From NCBI GenBank assembly GCA_033398695.1, contig CM065804.1:7053001-7117000 (forward strand): a stretch of 64,000 nt of DNA, written 5' to 3'. Positions 36,356 to 46,522 of the stretch are shown here, piece after piece; the first letter of the stretch is position 1, and each line of letters opens with the position of its first letter. The notes beneath the pieces are model-generated. The model was not told the origin of the DNA. It worked only from the letters and a program-made list of their open reading frames with translations, and did no database searches. The stretch is from Orobanche coerulescens. Lineage: Eukaryota > Streptophyta > Magnoliopsida > Lamiales > Orobanchaceae. Position numbers and translations under genes: made by a program.

Positions 36356-36928
36356 GCTCAATTCACAAGCAAACTCTCAGGTTTCCATTCTGGCCGACAG
36401 GTAACTCCAGCGATAAACGCAGCTGCTTTTCCGACTCCTACATTTGACATTATAAAATTCCAAGAAAATGCAGATACACATACACCATTATTTATTGTTG
36501 ATACGAAACCGGATAATGCCAAAGTAGATAATTCCGAAAGTTCAAAACTAAAGGAAGAGTCTGTACTTGCAAATCCAGAAGCTGATGGAGGCAATAAATT
36601 CATGCGTGAGGGAAGCAAGGAGAACCAAAACAATAAGGATTTCGAAGATCTAGACGGCCGTAATAAGAAAGTCGATGGGAGCATTGTTAACAAGGACGAG
36701 AAAGTAGTGGGGCACATATTTAAGAACTCTCTAATAGAGTTTGTAAAGGATATCTTGAAACCCGCATGGAAAGAAGGTCGATTGAGTAAAGACGATCACA
36801 AAATCATTGTGAAAAAGGTGGTTGAAAAAGTAACCAGTACAATTCAAGCCGATCACATTCTCAGGGCACAGGATAAAGTCGATCAGTATCTATCGTTTTT
36901 GAAACCCAAAATTGCCAAACTTGTACAG
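36356..36928 (+). pseudogene. Captured exon of a CCCH zinc-finger (C3H38-like) gene
   Basis: 191 codons are open without a stop between a plausible acceptor (TTAG) and donor (CAG/GTAACT). The C-terminal part (FKNSLIEFVKDILKPAW, KIIVKKVVEKVTSTIQ, DQYLSFLKPKIAKLVQ) resembles the conserved C-terminal domain of plant CCCH proteins of the C3H38/C3H55 type. The zinc fingers are not present. Length in exact codons and retained splice signals point to capture at DNA level. Orientation is opposite to the transposase. Confidence 0.55.
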
Positions 36929-37464
36929 GTAACTTTTTTCGTTACATTTATCCTTCCCGTCCACTTTGATTTATGAAATCTAGTGTTTGTGCGGCAAATT
37001 AGTCAATTTCATTGAGATCATTAACACAATATATTATGCTTTTGTTGGCCTTATCCGTCTTTTAGGGTAATTAGTTAACGAAAATTACTCTCGAGGTTTA
37101 AGGCGCCTGGTTTAGGGCCTGTTCGGCAAAACCAACCCAGTTTCAGATTCAAAGATTACTAATTTAAAGGCAAGAAGTCATTGGTGCTAGTGAATCCACT
37201 AGTACCAAATTGTTCCATGCCTCATCGGAGAAGAGGACCATATCTGGCATATCTGGATTTGAGGGAGGGAGAGGAGGGAGATAGTCACCGATAAGAGGTG
37301 GGAGAACGTCGCCGGTGGGGTGTGGGAGCTGGAGACATTTTTCTACAATACTAAAGTTGATTATTGGAGAAATAGACACACTGTTTCCATGACAATCAAA
37401 ACAACAAGTGTGAATCGAATGTATTCCAAAATACCGTAGATGAATCGAATGCATATATACTTAC
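36929..37464. other. Captured intron remnant and CACTA intron
   Basis: It begins with the splice donor of the captured exon. A proline-rich minus-strand frame (37164-37454) has no family I recognise. At 37459-37464 the minus strand carries a GTAAGT donor of the CACTA gene. Confidence 0.4.
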
Positions 37465-38030
37465 ATCAATATCCGCATCCTTCTGTGTCATAAAAGTTCC
37501 ATCTTTTTTCATGTAGATAGCTCGAAAAGAGGCATAAACACACTGCTCTAATGGAAGATTGTTCTTCGTTGCCTATTTATTAAAAAAACTTCGAAATTAT
37601 TATGATGCACACTTACATATACAAGCAAAAATAATTAGATAATTACTAACCAACTCTCGAGCAAGTACGCTAACAGACTTAGAGCCTCCACTGTGCTTGC
37701 TTATCCAGTGCAGGGCCATCCACTTCAGCCATTCGGTTGCCTCTCGCCCTCATAGATACATCTCTCACCTCGGGAGTATCCCAGTAAGCACACAAACCTT
37801 CCCACCAATCAGTAGGGATGTGTTTCGGCCTCCCTTGATCCCTTTTCTTTTTTGCATCACTTAGAAAATTGCTGAACCTAACCCGTGCACGAGACTCCCA
37901 AAAATCATAGACTTCTTGTTCCCACTCAACAGGCCACGTGAAAAATTTCTATGAAATATTGCATATCAAGTTAATAAAACTAACTTTCCAATTGAATATA
38001 ATTAGTTTACATAATGATTACAAATTACCT
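37465..38030 (-). pseudogene. CACTA Ptta/En/Spm-type (PF03004) exons
   Basis: Minus-strand exons: 37950-37653 reads TWPVEWEQEVYDFWESRARV, then RPKHIPTDWWEGLCAYW and HSGGSKSVSVLAREL. 37573-37465 reads ATKNNLPLEQCVYASFRAIY and KKDGTFMTQKDADID, flanked by AG and GTAAGT. These are the conserved segments of plant transposase family 24. Between PALDK and HSGG a duplicated AAGC (near 37696-37703) shifts the frame. 38030 also looks like a donor (AAG/GTAATT). Confidence 0.65.
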
Positions 38031-38054
38031 TAAAGAAGGTATAATACTGGGCCT

Positions 38055-39857
38055 TTACGCTATTAGGAGCATATTCGGATCATCATTTTCATCGGCTCCC
38101 CCCTCATCATTTCGAGGCACACTTCTAATCTTCGTAGTCACCCAATCTTCAAAGTAGTATGAGCTAAATGTTGATGCCTCTTTCATTAAGTAGGCATTGG
38201 TGATGGATCCTTCAACTTTGGCTTTGTTCTTTACAAAATCTTTCAATGTCTTCATATACCTCTCAAATGGATACATCCATCGATATTGTACTGGACCAGC
38301 AATTCGGGCTTTGTCAGCCAGATGGATAACAAGATGCTCCATTGAATCAAAGAAGCTAGGCGGAAAGATACGCTCAAGTTTGCACAAAGTAACTGGAATT
38401 GTTTCATGAAGTCTACACATGTCCTCTATTTTTATTGTCCGAGATGTCAAGTCTTTAAAGAAGATACTCAACTCTGTAATTGCCTTCCAAACAGCTTGAG
38501 GGAAAAGTTCACGAAACGCAATAGGTAACAAGCGTTGCATGAACACATGGCAGTCATGACTTTTCATCCCTCTCATCTTTAGTTGTTTCTTATCCATGCA
38601 TCTACTAATATTGGACATGTAGCCATCGGGAAATTTAAGACGAGATATCCATTCACATATTACTCTCTTTTCATCTCTGTCAAGTGAGTAACAAGCTTTC
38701 GGATACTTTCCTGTCGTCTCATTTTTCTTCAATTCAGGTCTGATGCAGAGCAATTGCAACTCGTCTCTAGACCTGGTGGTATCCTTGGTCTTTCCCGGCA
38801 CATTAAGCACAGTGTTGAACACATTGTCAAACACATTTTTTTCAATGTGCATGACATCCAAATTGTGACGAATCAGAAGTTCTTTCCAATATGGGAGATC
38901 CCAAAAGATGCTTCTTTTCTTCCACCCGCTCCTAGAGTTCTTGGATATCTCTTTGTTTGTGTCATTGTAGTCCTCTGTCACTTTCACAAGACCCAGTGCC
39001 TCTATTTGATTCAATATCTCAGCGCCCGACCTTTTCTCAGGTGTAGGTACTTCACATGTCATATTCTTTCTAAATGCCCGTCGGTTCCTCCTAAACATGT
39101 GATCCGGCTCCAAGAATTTCCGACTACAATCAAACCATGTTTGTTTACCACTCTTAGGAAGAGTAAACGCTTCAGTCTCATCCATGCAATGAGGGCATGC
39201 CAATCTTCCAGCAGTACTCCATCCAGACAACATTGAATACGCTGGAAAATCACTAATAGTCCACAACAACAGTGCTCGCATTTGAAAATTTTGCTTCAAT
39301 GAGATGTCAAATGTTGGAACACCCTCTTCCCACAAATTCATTAACTCCTTTATGAGCGGCTGAAGAAACACATCCAATTGCATCTTAGGATTGCGTGGCC
39401 CTGGTATTAAGATTGTTAGGAACATGAATTGTTCCTTCATACAGAGCCAAGGTGGTAAGTTATAGGGTGTGACTATAACTGGCCACGATGAATATTGTCG
39501 CCCTGATTGTGCAAAAGGTGCAAAACCATCAGTCGAAAGACCTAATCTCACATTTCTAGCCTCCGCAGCAAAATCTGGATAAATAGTGTCCAGGTGCTTC
39601 CATGCTGGAGAGTCTGCAGGATGACGCATAATTCCATCATTTGAAACATAACATGAAGCATGCCACCTCATATCTGCCGCGGTAGCATTTGACATGTATA
39701 GCCTTTGCAATCAGGGAATAAGAGGAAAGTAGTACATCTTCATGGCTGCCACTTTTTTCCTCATACGGCTTCCTGAGGCACGACACATATCTTTGTAGCG
39801 TGATGTACCACAGAATATACAACTCTCACTGTCTTTGTAATGGTCCCAATAAAGCAT
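38055..39857 (-). pseudogene. CACTA transposase TNP2, C-terminal two thirds
   Basis: On the minus strand the protein reads MLYWDHYKDSESCIFCG, then the Transposase_21 core: LSTDGFAPF, GPRNPKMQLDVFLQPL, WTISDFPAYSMLSGW (acidic residues of the DDE-like site), CPHCMDETEAF, and DVMHIEKNVFDN. It continues into the DUF4218 region SMEHLVIHLADKA and WMYPFERYMKTLK. One in-frame TGA (39711-39713, from CGA) interrupts it near the start; a frameshift near 38070 leads to an early stop. DUF4216 is not seen. It would cut and join CACTA ends in the nucleus; this copy is dead. Confidence 0.88.
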
Positions 39858-40138
39858 GACTAACGCACGTAATGCATGGAGATCAACGTGCGGTATGAAC
39901 AAGAGGTTAACGTACGTAAGACAAATGCATTAACGTACGCTATGAGAACATGAATTACGATTTCAAATAAATCAATCCGTTGGATTGATTCTAGAAAGTC
40001 AAAAAGCATAAACTTGGTTCAAAGGAAAAACTAAGCTATGTGAATTCAGTAGAGCACTAACAATTTGTTGTTCAAAGCTCATCCCTAGAAAGCAATCAAA
40101 GTGTTGTTAAGTGGGAACTGTGGTGAGGACAAGTCATA
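39858..40138 (-). mobile_element. Inverted host flank between the CACTA halves
   Basis: If reversed, 40138 to about 39958 continues the Copia relic that ends at 33777 (compare TGACTTGTCCTCACCACA with 17990-18010). The part nearest 39858 holds AACGTACG palindromes like those of the SIRE-like LTR at 42233. Its position supports an inversion after the transposon inserted. Confidence 0.5.
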
Positions 40139-40772
40139 ACACTACAAAAAAAACAGTATTTACCGACGCCATTTACCGACGCCAGTAAAGGCGTTGGTAT
40201 TTTTTGGCATTTAACGACGCTGTTACCGACACCCGTGAATTTGGACGATCCCCGACGGCTTTAACGACGCCATAGCGCGGGTGTCTTCCCGCGAAATTTT
40301 CCGACGCCAGTACCGACGCCGGAAGTCGTCAGAAATATACCGACGGCACTTTTGCCGTCTTTAAATGGCATGACTTACATGAATTAACGATGCCACTCCC
40401 GCCGTAGGTATTTGTTGAATTTAACAACGCCTTTACCGACGCCAAGTTATTTGTCAAATTTTACAAGGCCATTACCGACGGCCCGTTGGCGTCGGTAAAT
40501 TTTAATACATTCTCAACCCTCTGCCTATTCTGGTTCGACCTAAAATCATTCTAATTCACCTCCCGCACCTCTGCAAAACCCCTCTCTCCCCGCACCTCTC
40601 TGCAAAACGCCTCTCTCCCCGTGCAAAACGCCTCTCTCCCCGGCGACCTAAAATCCCCGACGGAGATATCTGTGATTTCTTCCTCCGGCGCACCTCCGCA
40701 AAACACCCCCAATCGGCGACCTAAAATCCCCGAGGGAGATATCACGCTATCCTCTTTCGATTTCCCAATTCA
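40139..40772 (+). repeat. CACTA 5' terminus, subterminal repeats and leader exon
   Basis: CACTACAAAAAAAACAGTATT opens a stretch of TTACCGACGCC-type repeats to about 40500. Then a CT-rich leader follows with tandem CCTCTCTCCCCG / GCAAAACGCC units and two copies of GGCGACCTAAAATCCCCGA. CCCAATTCAG/GTAACA at 40772-40773 looks like the donor of a non-coding first exon. Confidence 0.7.
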
Positions 40773-41560
40773 GGTAACATCTCCGTTTTCTTTCCATTTT
40801 TGATTGTTTTCCGGACACTTTTGGGTTCCTTGTTTATTTATGTTGAACATTTTGGCTTTTTTTTTTTAAAAAAAAATTTTGTTTGTGGGATTGTCTTTAC
40901 CTTGTACTTCTTGTTAGGGTAGAGTTAGATGAGCTTGAGCTTGTTGGCTATATAGGACAGCTTTGTGGCTATTTAATTAACTGTGATTGTTTTGTTGGCT
41001 ATATAGGACAGCTTCTTGTCTATATAGGACAGCTTTGTGGCTATTTGAGTTAACTGTGATTTGAGTTATATAGGACAGCTTTTTGTCTATATAGGACAGC
41101 TTTGAGTTAACTGTGATTTGAGTTTGTTGGCTATATAGGACAGCTTTGTTGGCTATATAGGACAGCTTTGTGGCTATTTGAGTTAACTGTGATTACCTTA
41201 TATAGGACAGCTTTGTTGGCTATATAGGACAGCTTCTTGTTAGGGACTGCTCATTTGTGGCTATTATGAGATCTCTGTAATCCTTAAAGATAACCATTTT
41301 TTTTAAATTTGTGATTAGACTAAATCTGATGAATTTTTTTGGGATAATCACAAAATCTACCCTTGAGGTTTGTGTAATCACGAAACCCCCTAGAGAAGTT
41401 CCATAGTTACGAAAAAAACCTTGAGTTTTGTAGTCTGTAAATTAAAGGGTGGTAACTGTAAGAGTTTTATGACTGTAAGGATTTGTTTTCATAATGTTCT
41501 TCATAAGATGAAAAAAAACCTTGAGTTTTTTTTTTTGATCATTTTGTTACAATTTTTAGA
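40773..41560 (+). repeat. CACTA first intron with TATATAGGACAGCTT minisatellite
   Basis: The intron, ending at an AG acceptor one base before the ATG at 41561, contains about nine copies of TATATAGGACAGCTT between 40950 and 41240, mixed with GAGTTAACTGTGATT units. At 41345-41430 lies a MITE-like block related to 36200-36300. Confidence 0.7.
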
Positions 41561-42232
41561 ATGGGTGACAACCGTGAGTGGATGTATCGCCGGAAACTTG
41601 ATGGCTCTTGGAATCCTGCATTCCTCTCTGGACTTAACAACTTTATTGAGTATGCAAGTAGTCAGCCGCACTGCATGTCGGGTGACCAAATAAGATGTCC
41701 ATGTAAAAAATGTGATAATATACAGTTTCATGATACAGAAAAAGTTAAGTATCACATTGGGAAATTTGGGTTCATTAGGGAGTATAAAACTTGGATTTTT
41801 CACGGCGAAATTGAAATGGATGAGGGATGTGAAGATATGGATGAAGATGTGAATATAGATACCAACGAGTTGGGATCCAATTCGTACCGTACGATGGTCA
41901 TGGAGCATGTCGGGCCACAATTTAATGTTGAGAATGTGGAAGAACCACCAAATCCTGAAGCAAAATGAATATATGACATGTTGAATGCTGGAGACAAAGA
42001 GTTGTGGCCTGGTTGTGCTAATTACTCCCAATTGTCTTATATGACTCGTTTCATGAGTTTGAAAGCAGAGAACCACTTATCAGAAAAGTGTTTTAATCAG
42101 TTTGCAGAGTTCATGAAAGACAGTCATCCAAAAGGGAATCTATGTCCCGATAACTTCTATAGTACAAAGAAATTATTGCGTGGGTTGGGATTACCTGTAG
42201 AGAAGATTGATTGTTGTCCAAACAGCGGCTGT
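41561..42232 (+). pseudogene. CACTA transposase, N-terminal part
   Basis: The sequence opens MGDNREWMYRRKLDGSW, matching the Transpos_assoc domain with its Cys motif CPCKKCDN and YHIGKFGFIREYKTWIFHGE. One in-frame TGA (CGA to TGA, about 41966-41968) separates it from MLNAGDKELWPGC and CPDNFYSTKKLLRGLGLPVE. It breaks at KIDCCPNSGC, which in the family is followed by MLYW; that part lies inverted at 39857. A splice acceptor just before the ATG supports this start. Confidence 0.85.
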
Positions 42233-42427
42233 CTTTAGCTGGGACTTTGTTGCGCATGTTATATATCATGCATAGCGTACGTTAGTTGTGTTTATGCTTC
42301 ATTTCATTGTTTTCCTGTCCAGCTCTTGTTTCTTCAACTTCTTCTTGATTCATTGTTGTTTTTCTTTGTTTATTAACTTATCATCAAAACCTCAATTTGA
42401 ATTGTTGGAATATAATGTTCCAACAAT
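42233..42427 (-). mobile_element. Truncated 3' LTR of a SIRE-like Copia relic
   Basis: Read on the minus strand it starts TGTTGGAACATTATATTCCA and matches the start of the plus-strand LTR at 45479 (GTTTTGATGAT-AAGTT-TAAACAAA). It is cut at the CACTA inversion breakpoint, next to AGCGTACGTTAG. Confidence 0.6.
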
Positions 42428-43117
42428 CTCCCCCTTTTTGAGGATGACAAAACAACAATACTTCGGTGGAATTTAAACCTGCAAAAAATATAAAAAATAT
42501 ATACAGATCAAAGTTTTCGGCTTTGTCCGTTTTGTTAATTTTCTTCTCCCATCGTTCCTTCTCCTTTTCTCTTCTTCTCCCCCATTATATTATTCTCCTC
42601 ATTCTTCTCCCCCCTTTCATCATTAGCAAAAAATGCATGAAAATCATAAAATCAATGAAAAATTAAATATGAAAAGAAATGAGTATTACCCCTTGACAAA
42701 TATCTCTCCTTTAAAAAATAACTCTCCCTCAGTTAAATACCAATTATTTTGAAATAATTTATTTTGAATTTTGGGGATCCAACTGACTATCGGTCGTTTT
42801 TCATTTGGTAAATAGATGATGTTTGGTATTATGGTTCCTTTTGGGATCCATATTTTCTTTATTTTGATTGTTCGTCTTGGGCTTTTATAATTCGAAATGT
42901 GATGCCCAATTTTTAAATATTTATCACGTTGGGGTATTTTGAAATTTAAAAATTCATTTTTATCATTATGTTTGAATCATAAACCGTGTTTATTTAACGA
43001 AAATTTTTGAACACGTAGTAATTTTTAAAATTTCTCATTTTCGAGAGAAAATTTGGTCGTTAGATTTTTTGAGTTCATTTTGAACTTTTAATAAATTATT
43101 CTTAATTTATTTCCATT
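42428..43117 (-). mobile_element. Copia relic: polypurine tract and degraded interior
   Basis: The minus strand reads TTTTGTCATCCTCAAAAAGG then GGGAGAT before the LTR, the characteristic 3' end of SIRE/Maximus-like Copia elements. The rest is AT-rich; the pol genes are missing, evidently deleted. Confidence 0.6.
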
Positions 43118-44286
43118 TCAAGGGAATAGAGAATGACCAATTTCAATAAATTTCCCTTTTTCTTGTAATTTGGAGATTTCGTCTTCCAAAAATTTATTTT
43201 TAATTTTAGGGGATTTGTTATCTTTCAGTGAATTTTTTAAATCCATGTGTAATTGTTCGAAATCATTAAAAAGTTCATCTTGAGACGAGGTGCTTACTTG
43301 GCTTTCGTCGTCACTGTCATCAAATGAGCTCCTTGCCATGAGTGCGATATTATTTTGAATATTATCTTCTTCATCCTCGTCACTCTAGGTAGCTATCGGC
43401 AATTCCTTCTTTGAAGTCGAGCCACGACAATTCTTCGCAAAGTGACTGGATTTTCTACAATTTCGATAATTGTTGTCGAACCGATTTGACTCATTCCGGA
43501 CTTGTGAGTTGAAGTCGCTTCGTCTTATTGATGTTTTTGGCATAAAATGCCGATTCTTGTCATCAACCGGGAAAGCTTCTTCATTTATTGGCACCTTCTT
43601 CGCTTTTAAAGCTATAGAATTTCCTTTGGTTTCGGTTTCGTATTCCGTGATTTAAGGACAATCTCGTAATTTATTATTGAACCAACAAGGGTGCTAAAAT
43701 CAAGAGTATTGAGATCTTTAGATTCCACAATTGCCGTAACCATCTCGTCCCATTCCGGGGGTAGTGATCGTAATATTTTCTTGACTTTTTTACTACTCGA
43801 TAAGGGTTTTTCGAAGCATGCTTGTCTATTTGTAATGACCGAAAATCAGTCTAGCATATTTGTGATGGACTATTCGTCATTCATCATGAAAAGCTCGTAG
43901 TCGTGGAGAAGCATATTTATCTTCGTCTCCTTGACTTGATTCGTTCCTTTGTGAGTTACCTCTAACATTTTTCAAATTCCTTTGGCACTGTCATGAGGAA
44001 GTACGATTGTGTTCTTCCGGATTTAACGCAGAATAAATCAATTGAGTTGCTTTGGAATTATAATGATCGTTTTCCAATCCTTATCTTCGTATTCTTCGAA
44101 GCTTTTGAGAGAGCCATCCAATTTGGTTGGAATTTTGGGACTAAGACAAATAACTTTTCAAAGCTCGATATCATAAGCTCGGATGAATATTGACATCTTT
44201 TTCTTCCATATCATGAAATTTGATCCATCGGAGAATAGAGGTCGCTTTAAGGCGAGGCCTTCGACTTGGGCAAAATGAAGCGCCAT
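43118..44286 (-). pseudogene. SIRE-like Copia gag, broken
   Basis: On the minus strand ATG (44284-44286) begins MALHFAQVEGLALKRP and LFSDGSNFMIWKKKMSIFI, a Copia gag start; a stop follows at DIEL. Further down, in other frames, are NCRKSSHFAKNC (a zinc knuckle whose first Cys is now Tyr) and an acidic tail DDSDDESQVSTSSQDELFND followed by LKDNKSPKIKNKFLEDEI. Several stops and frameshifts are present. Confidence 0.65.
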
Positions 44287-44329
44287 TGGATTTTTTTCTC
44301 CTCGAATGTTAAGCCGACCATAACAGATA

Positions 44330-44345
44330 CCTGCTCGAATACCAA
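44330..44345 (-). other. Degenerate primer binding site of the SIRE-like relic
   Basis: The minus strand reads TTGGTATTCGAGCAGG between the LTR end and gag, a recognisable but mutated iMet site. Confidence 0.5.
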
Positions 44346-44349
44346 TTAT

Positions 44350-45478
44350 TGGGTTGGTACCGCCACTAGAAGGGGGTTTTAGATAGTACGGTTAAGAATA
44401 TAGAATTCTTTTGCGATTGTGGAAGTGATTAAGTGCGGAATGTAAATGACACAGCGATATATAGAGGTTCGGCCAAATATTCCTACATCCTCTCTCCGTA
44501 TATTTTCTATAGGCTTAAGATAAACCTTTTCGCCTTGTCTTCTATCGGTCCGAGGTAAACCGTTACAATCTTGTCTTCTTTGGTCCAAGGTAAACCATTA
44601 CAATCTTGTCTTTATGTCGGTCCAAGATAAACCGTTTTCCTTTCTATCGGATAAGGAATCAACCCTTCTAGCTTTCTATCGCTGCTAGAAAATCCTCAGA
44701 TTATCATTATAATAATGCCGGATCCGTGATCCTAATTAGGGGTGTTCAAAACCGGATATCCGGACTTTCGGATATCCGAAATTTCGGATATCCGAAAGTT
44801 CGGATAGTAAATTTTGATATCCGATATCCGTATCCGAAATTTCGGATATCCGATTTTCGGATATCCGAAATTTGGGATACGGATATCGGATATCCGAATA
44901 TCCGGAAAAAATATGAATTTTATTCGGATATCCATATATTCGAAAAAAAATATTCGGATTTGGATATCGGATATCCGAATATCCGAAAAAAACTTCGGAT
45001 ATGGATATCGGATATCCGAATATCCGAATATTTTCTATTATTTAATATATAAAAATAAAAATTTAGGATTTTGGATATTTCGGATATCCGAATATCCGAT
45101 ATTTCTGAAAAGTACTATCCGATATCCGAATCCGAAGTTCCGGATATCCGAACTTCGGATATCCGAATTTTCGGATATCCGAACTTCGGATTTTCGAATA
45201 TTTCGGATCGGATATCGGATATCGGATATTTTTGAACACCCCTAATCCTAATAACACTGAATCAAATATATAATCCTTTATTTTCTCTCATGTTTGGTTG
45301 AGTGAATTAAACACTCGAACTCTTGTCGATTAAGCTCGATTACAACAATAATAATGAGTATAACAATATCTGATGTATGAATACTTTCTTGAAGTACCAT
45401 ATGAAATGGTATTTATAGGCTTCAAAGCCTAAACTAGCCGTTGGTCACTGACCTCTTCATAGCGTACGTTAAGCTTAC
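44350..45478 (-). mobile_element. 5' LTR of the SIRE-like relic, carrying a hAT MITE
   Basis: Read on the minus strand: TTGGAATAAAATATTCCAA, one TAACGTACGCTA motif, a TATA box (CCTATAAATACC, near 45412), and a leader matching 46150-46440 (GTGTTATTAGGAT, GATCCGGCATT, GATAGAAAGCTAGA). Repeated GGTTTACCTTGGACC blocks follow. It lacks about 500 bp of U3 present in the neighbouring copy. Confidence 0.65.
44729..45252. mobile_element. hAT-type MITE built of GGATATCC palindromes (508 bp)
   Basis: The element 44737-45244 has TIRs TAGGGGTGTTCAAAA / TTTTGAACACCCCTA and a perfect 8-bp duplication ATCCTAAT at 44729-44736 and 45245-45252. The interior is mostly repeats of CGGATATCCGAA. 8-bp duplications are diagnostic of hAT transposase. 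No coding capacity. Confidence 0.92.
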
Positions 45479-46446
45479 TATTGGAATATTTTATTCCAAA
45501 TATTCATTAATAGAGTTTTGATGATTAAGTTGTTAAACAAATGAAAACAACAAAGAAGCAGGCAAAACAACGAAGGAGTCGAAGACGCAAGAAGCTGATC
45601 AAACTGCAAAGCTAGAGCACGCTAGTAATGAAGGCTAGCGCACGCTAACGAATAACGATACCTATCTGCATATCAGACGAGTTCAAAGTTACCTGAAGAC
45701 AAAGTCACCTGATGAAGATAGCGCACGCTATCGAAGGTAAATGGCCGTTGTGAAGACTTTCAATACAGAATGACGCATGCACTGACATAAGACATAGCGC
45801 ACGCTATGAGTGATCTTAAGCGCACGCTAAAGAGCATTTGAATTCAAACATATGAACGTTGGGAGATTCGGTGGTAAGTCAAGTCAGAAGTCAAAAGTAC
45901 AAATGGATATATGACGCAAGCAATGATGCAATATTAGCGCACGCTACAAGGAAATGATAGCGCACGCTAACTGTCATGGACAGAAGCTACTGGACTGAAA
46001 TCACAAGCAGATAACTTACGCAATCAGGTACAGGCAATAGCGCATGTTACACGTACGCTACAAAGGATAGCGCACGCTATGGAGAAAGGCTAGCACACGC
46101 TAGCAAGTCAAAAGTGACTAACGGCTAGTTGGATGGAAATGGCTATAAATACCAAACCACTTGGTATCAAACCATACAACAACATTGCGAAAAGCATTCA
46201 TACTTGAGATATCATTGTAATCATTCTAGTTGTTGTACTTGAGCTTATATTGTTTAGTGATTGAGTGTTATACACGAAATCATACATGGGAGGAAAAAGA
46301 AAAGGATGCGATTAGATTCGGTGTTATTAGGATCAAGGATCCGGCATTGTTGGAATCGCAATCGATATCTAAGTGAGGTCTATCTAGTACCCATAGAAAG
46401 CTAGATTGGTTGATTCCTTGTCCAATAGAAAAGAAAAACGGTTTAA
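45479..46446 (+). mobile_element. Partial LTR of the SIRE-like family, plus strand
   Basis: Starts at a TTGGAATATTTTATTCCAAA palindrome shared with the neighbouring minus-strand LTR, so the two copies stand head to head. Contains the palindrome array, TATA (about 46144) and R/U5 to GAAAAACGGTTTA at 46446, where similarity to the other copy ends. Confidence 0.65.
45605..46105 (+). promoter_or_regulatory. Array of about 11 TAGCGCACGCTA palindromes in Copia U3
   Basis: About 11 copies, such as CTAGCGCACGCTAA, ATAGCGCACGCTAT and TTAGCGCACGCTAC, occupy 500 bp. They stop about 40-50 bp before the LTR TATA box. The motif is the same as in Gypsy LTR-A (5328-5822), although the surrounding LTR sequences are unrelated. 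Confidence 0.85.
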
Positions 46447-46522
46447 CTCTCTCAAAATTTAAATATCAAAAAATCAAAATCTCAATAAATTTAACCCCCC
46501 GACCCGAATTAAAAACAAGAAT

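Larger units (their letters stand above)
33778..42232 (-). mobile_element. CACTA (En/Spm) transposon with internal inversion
   Basis: Both ends begin CACTACAAAAAAAA followed by (T/C)AGTATTTACCGA: 33778 reading right, and 40139 also reading right instead of as an inverted end. The 5' part of the transposase (plus strand, 41561-42232) stops at KIDCCPNSGC, and the 3' part (minus strand, 39857 downwards) resumes at MLYWDHYKD. The pieces fit if 39858 to about 42232 was inverted after insertion. Bases next to the ends then give a TTA target duplication (33775-33777 and the complement of 40136-40138). Original element about 8.2 kb. Confidence 0.82.

Noticed and set aside
41501..42076. 191-codon minus-strand frame
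   Set aside because: Antisense to the conserved transposase N-terminus (41561-42232); no domain of its own.
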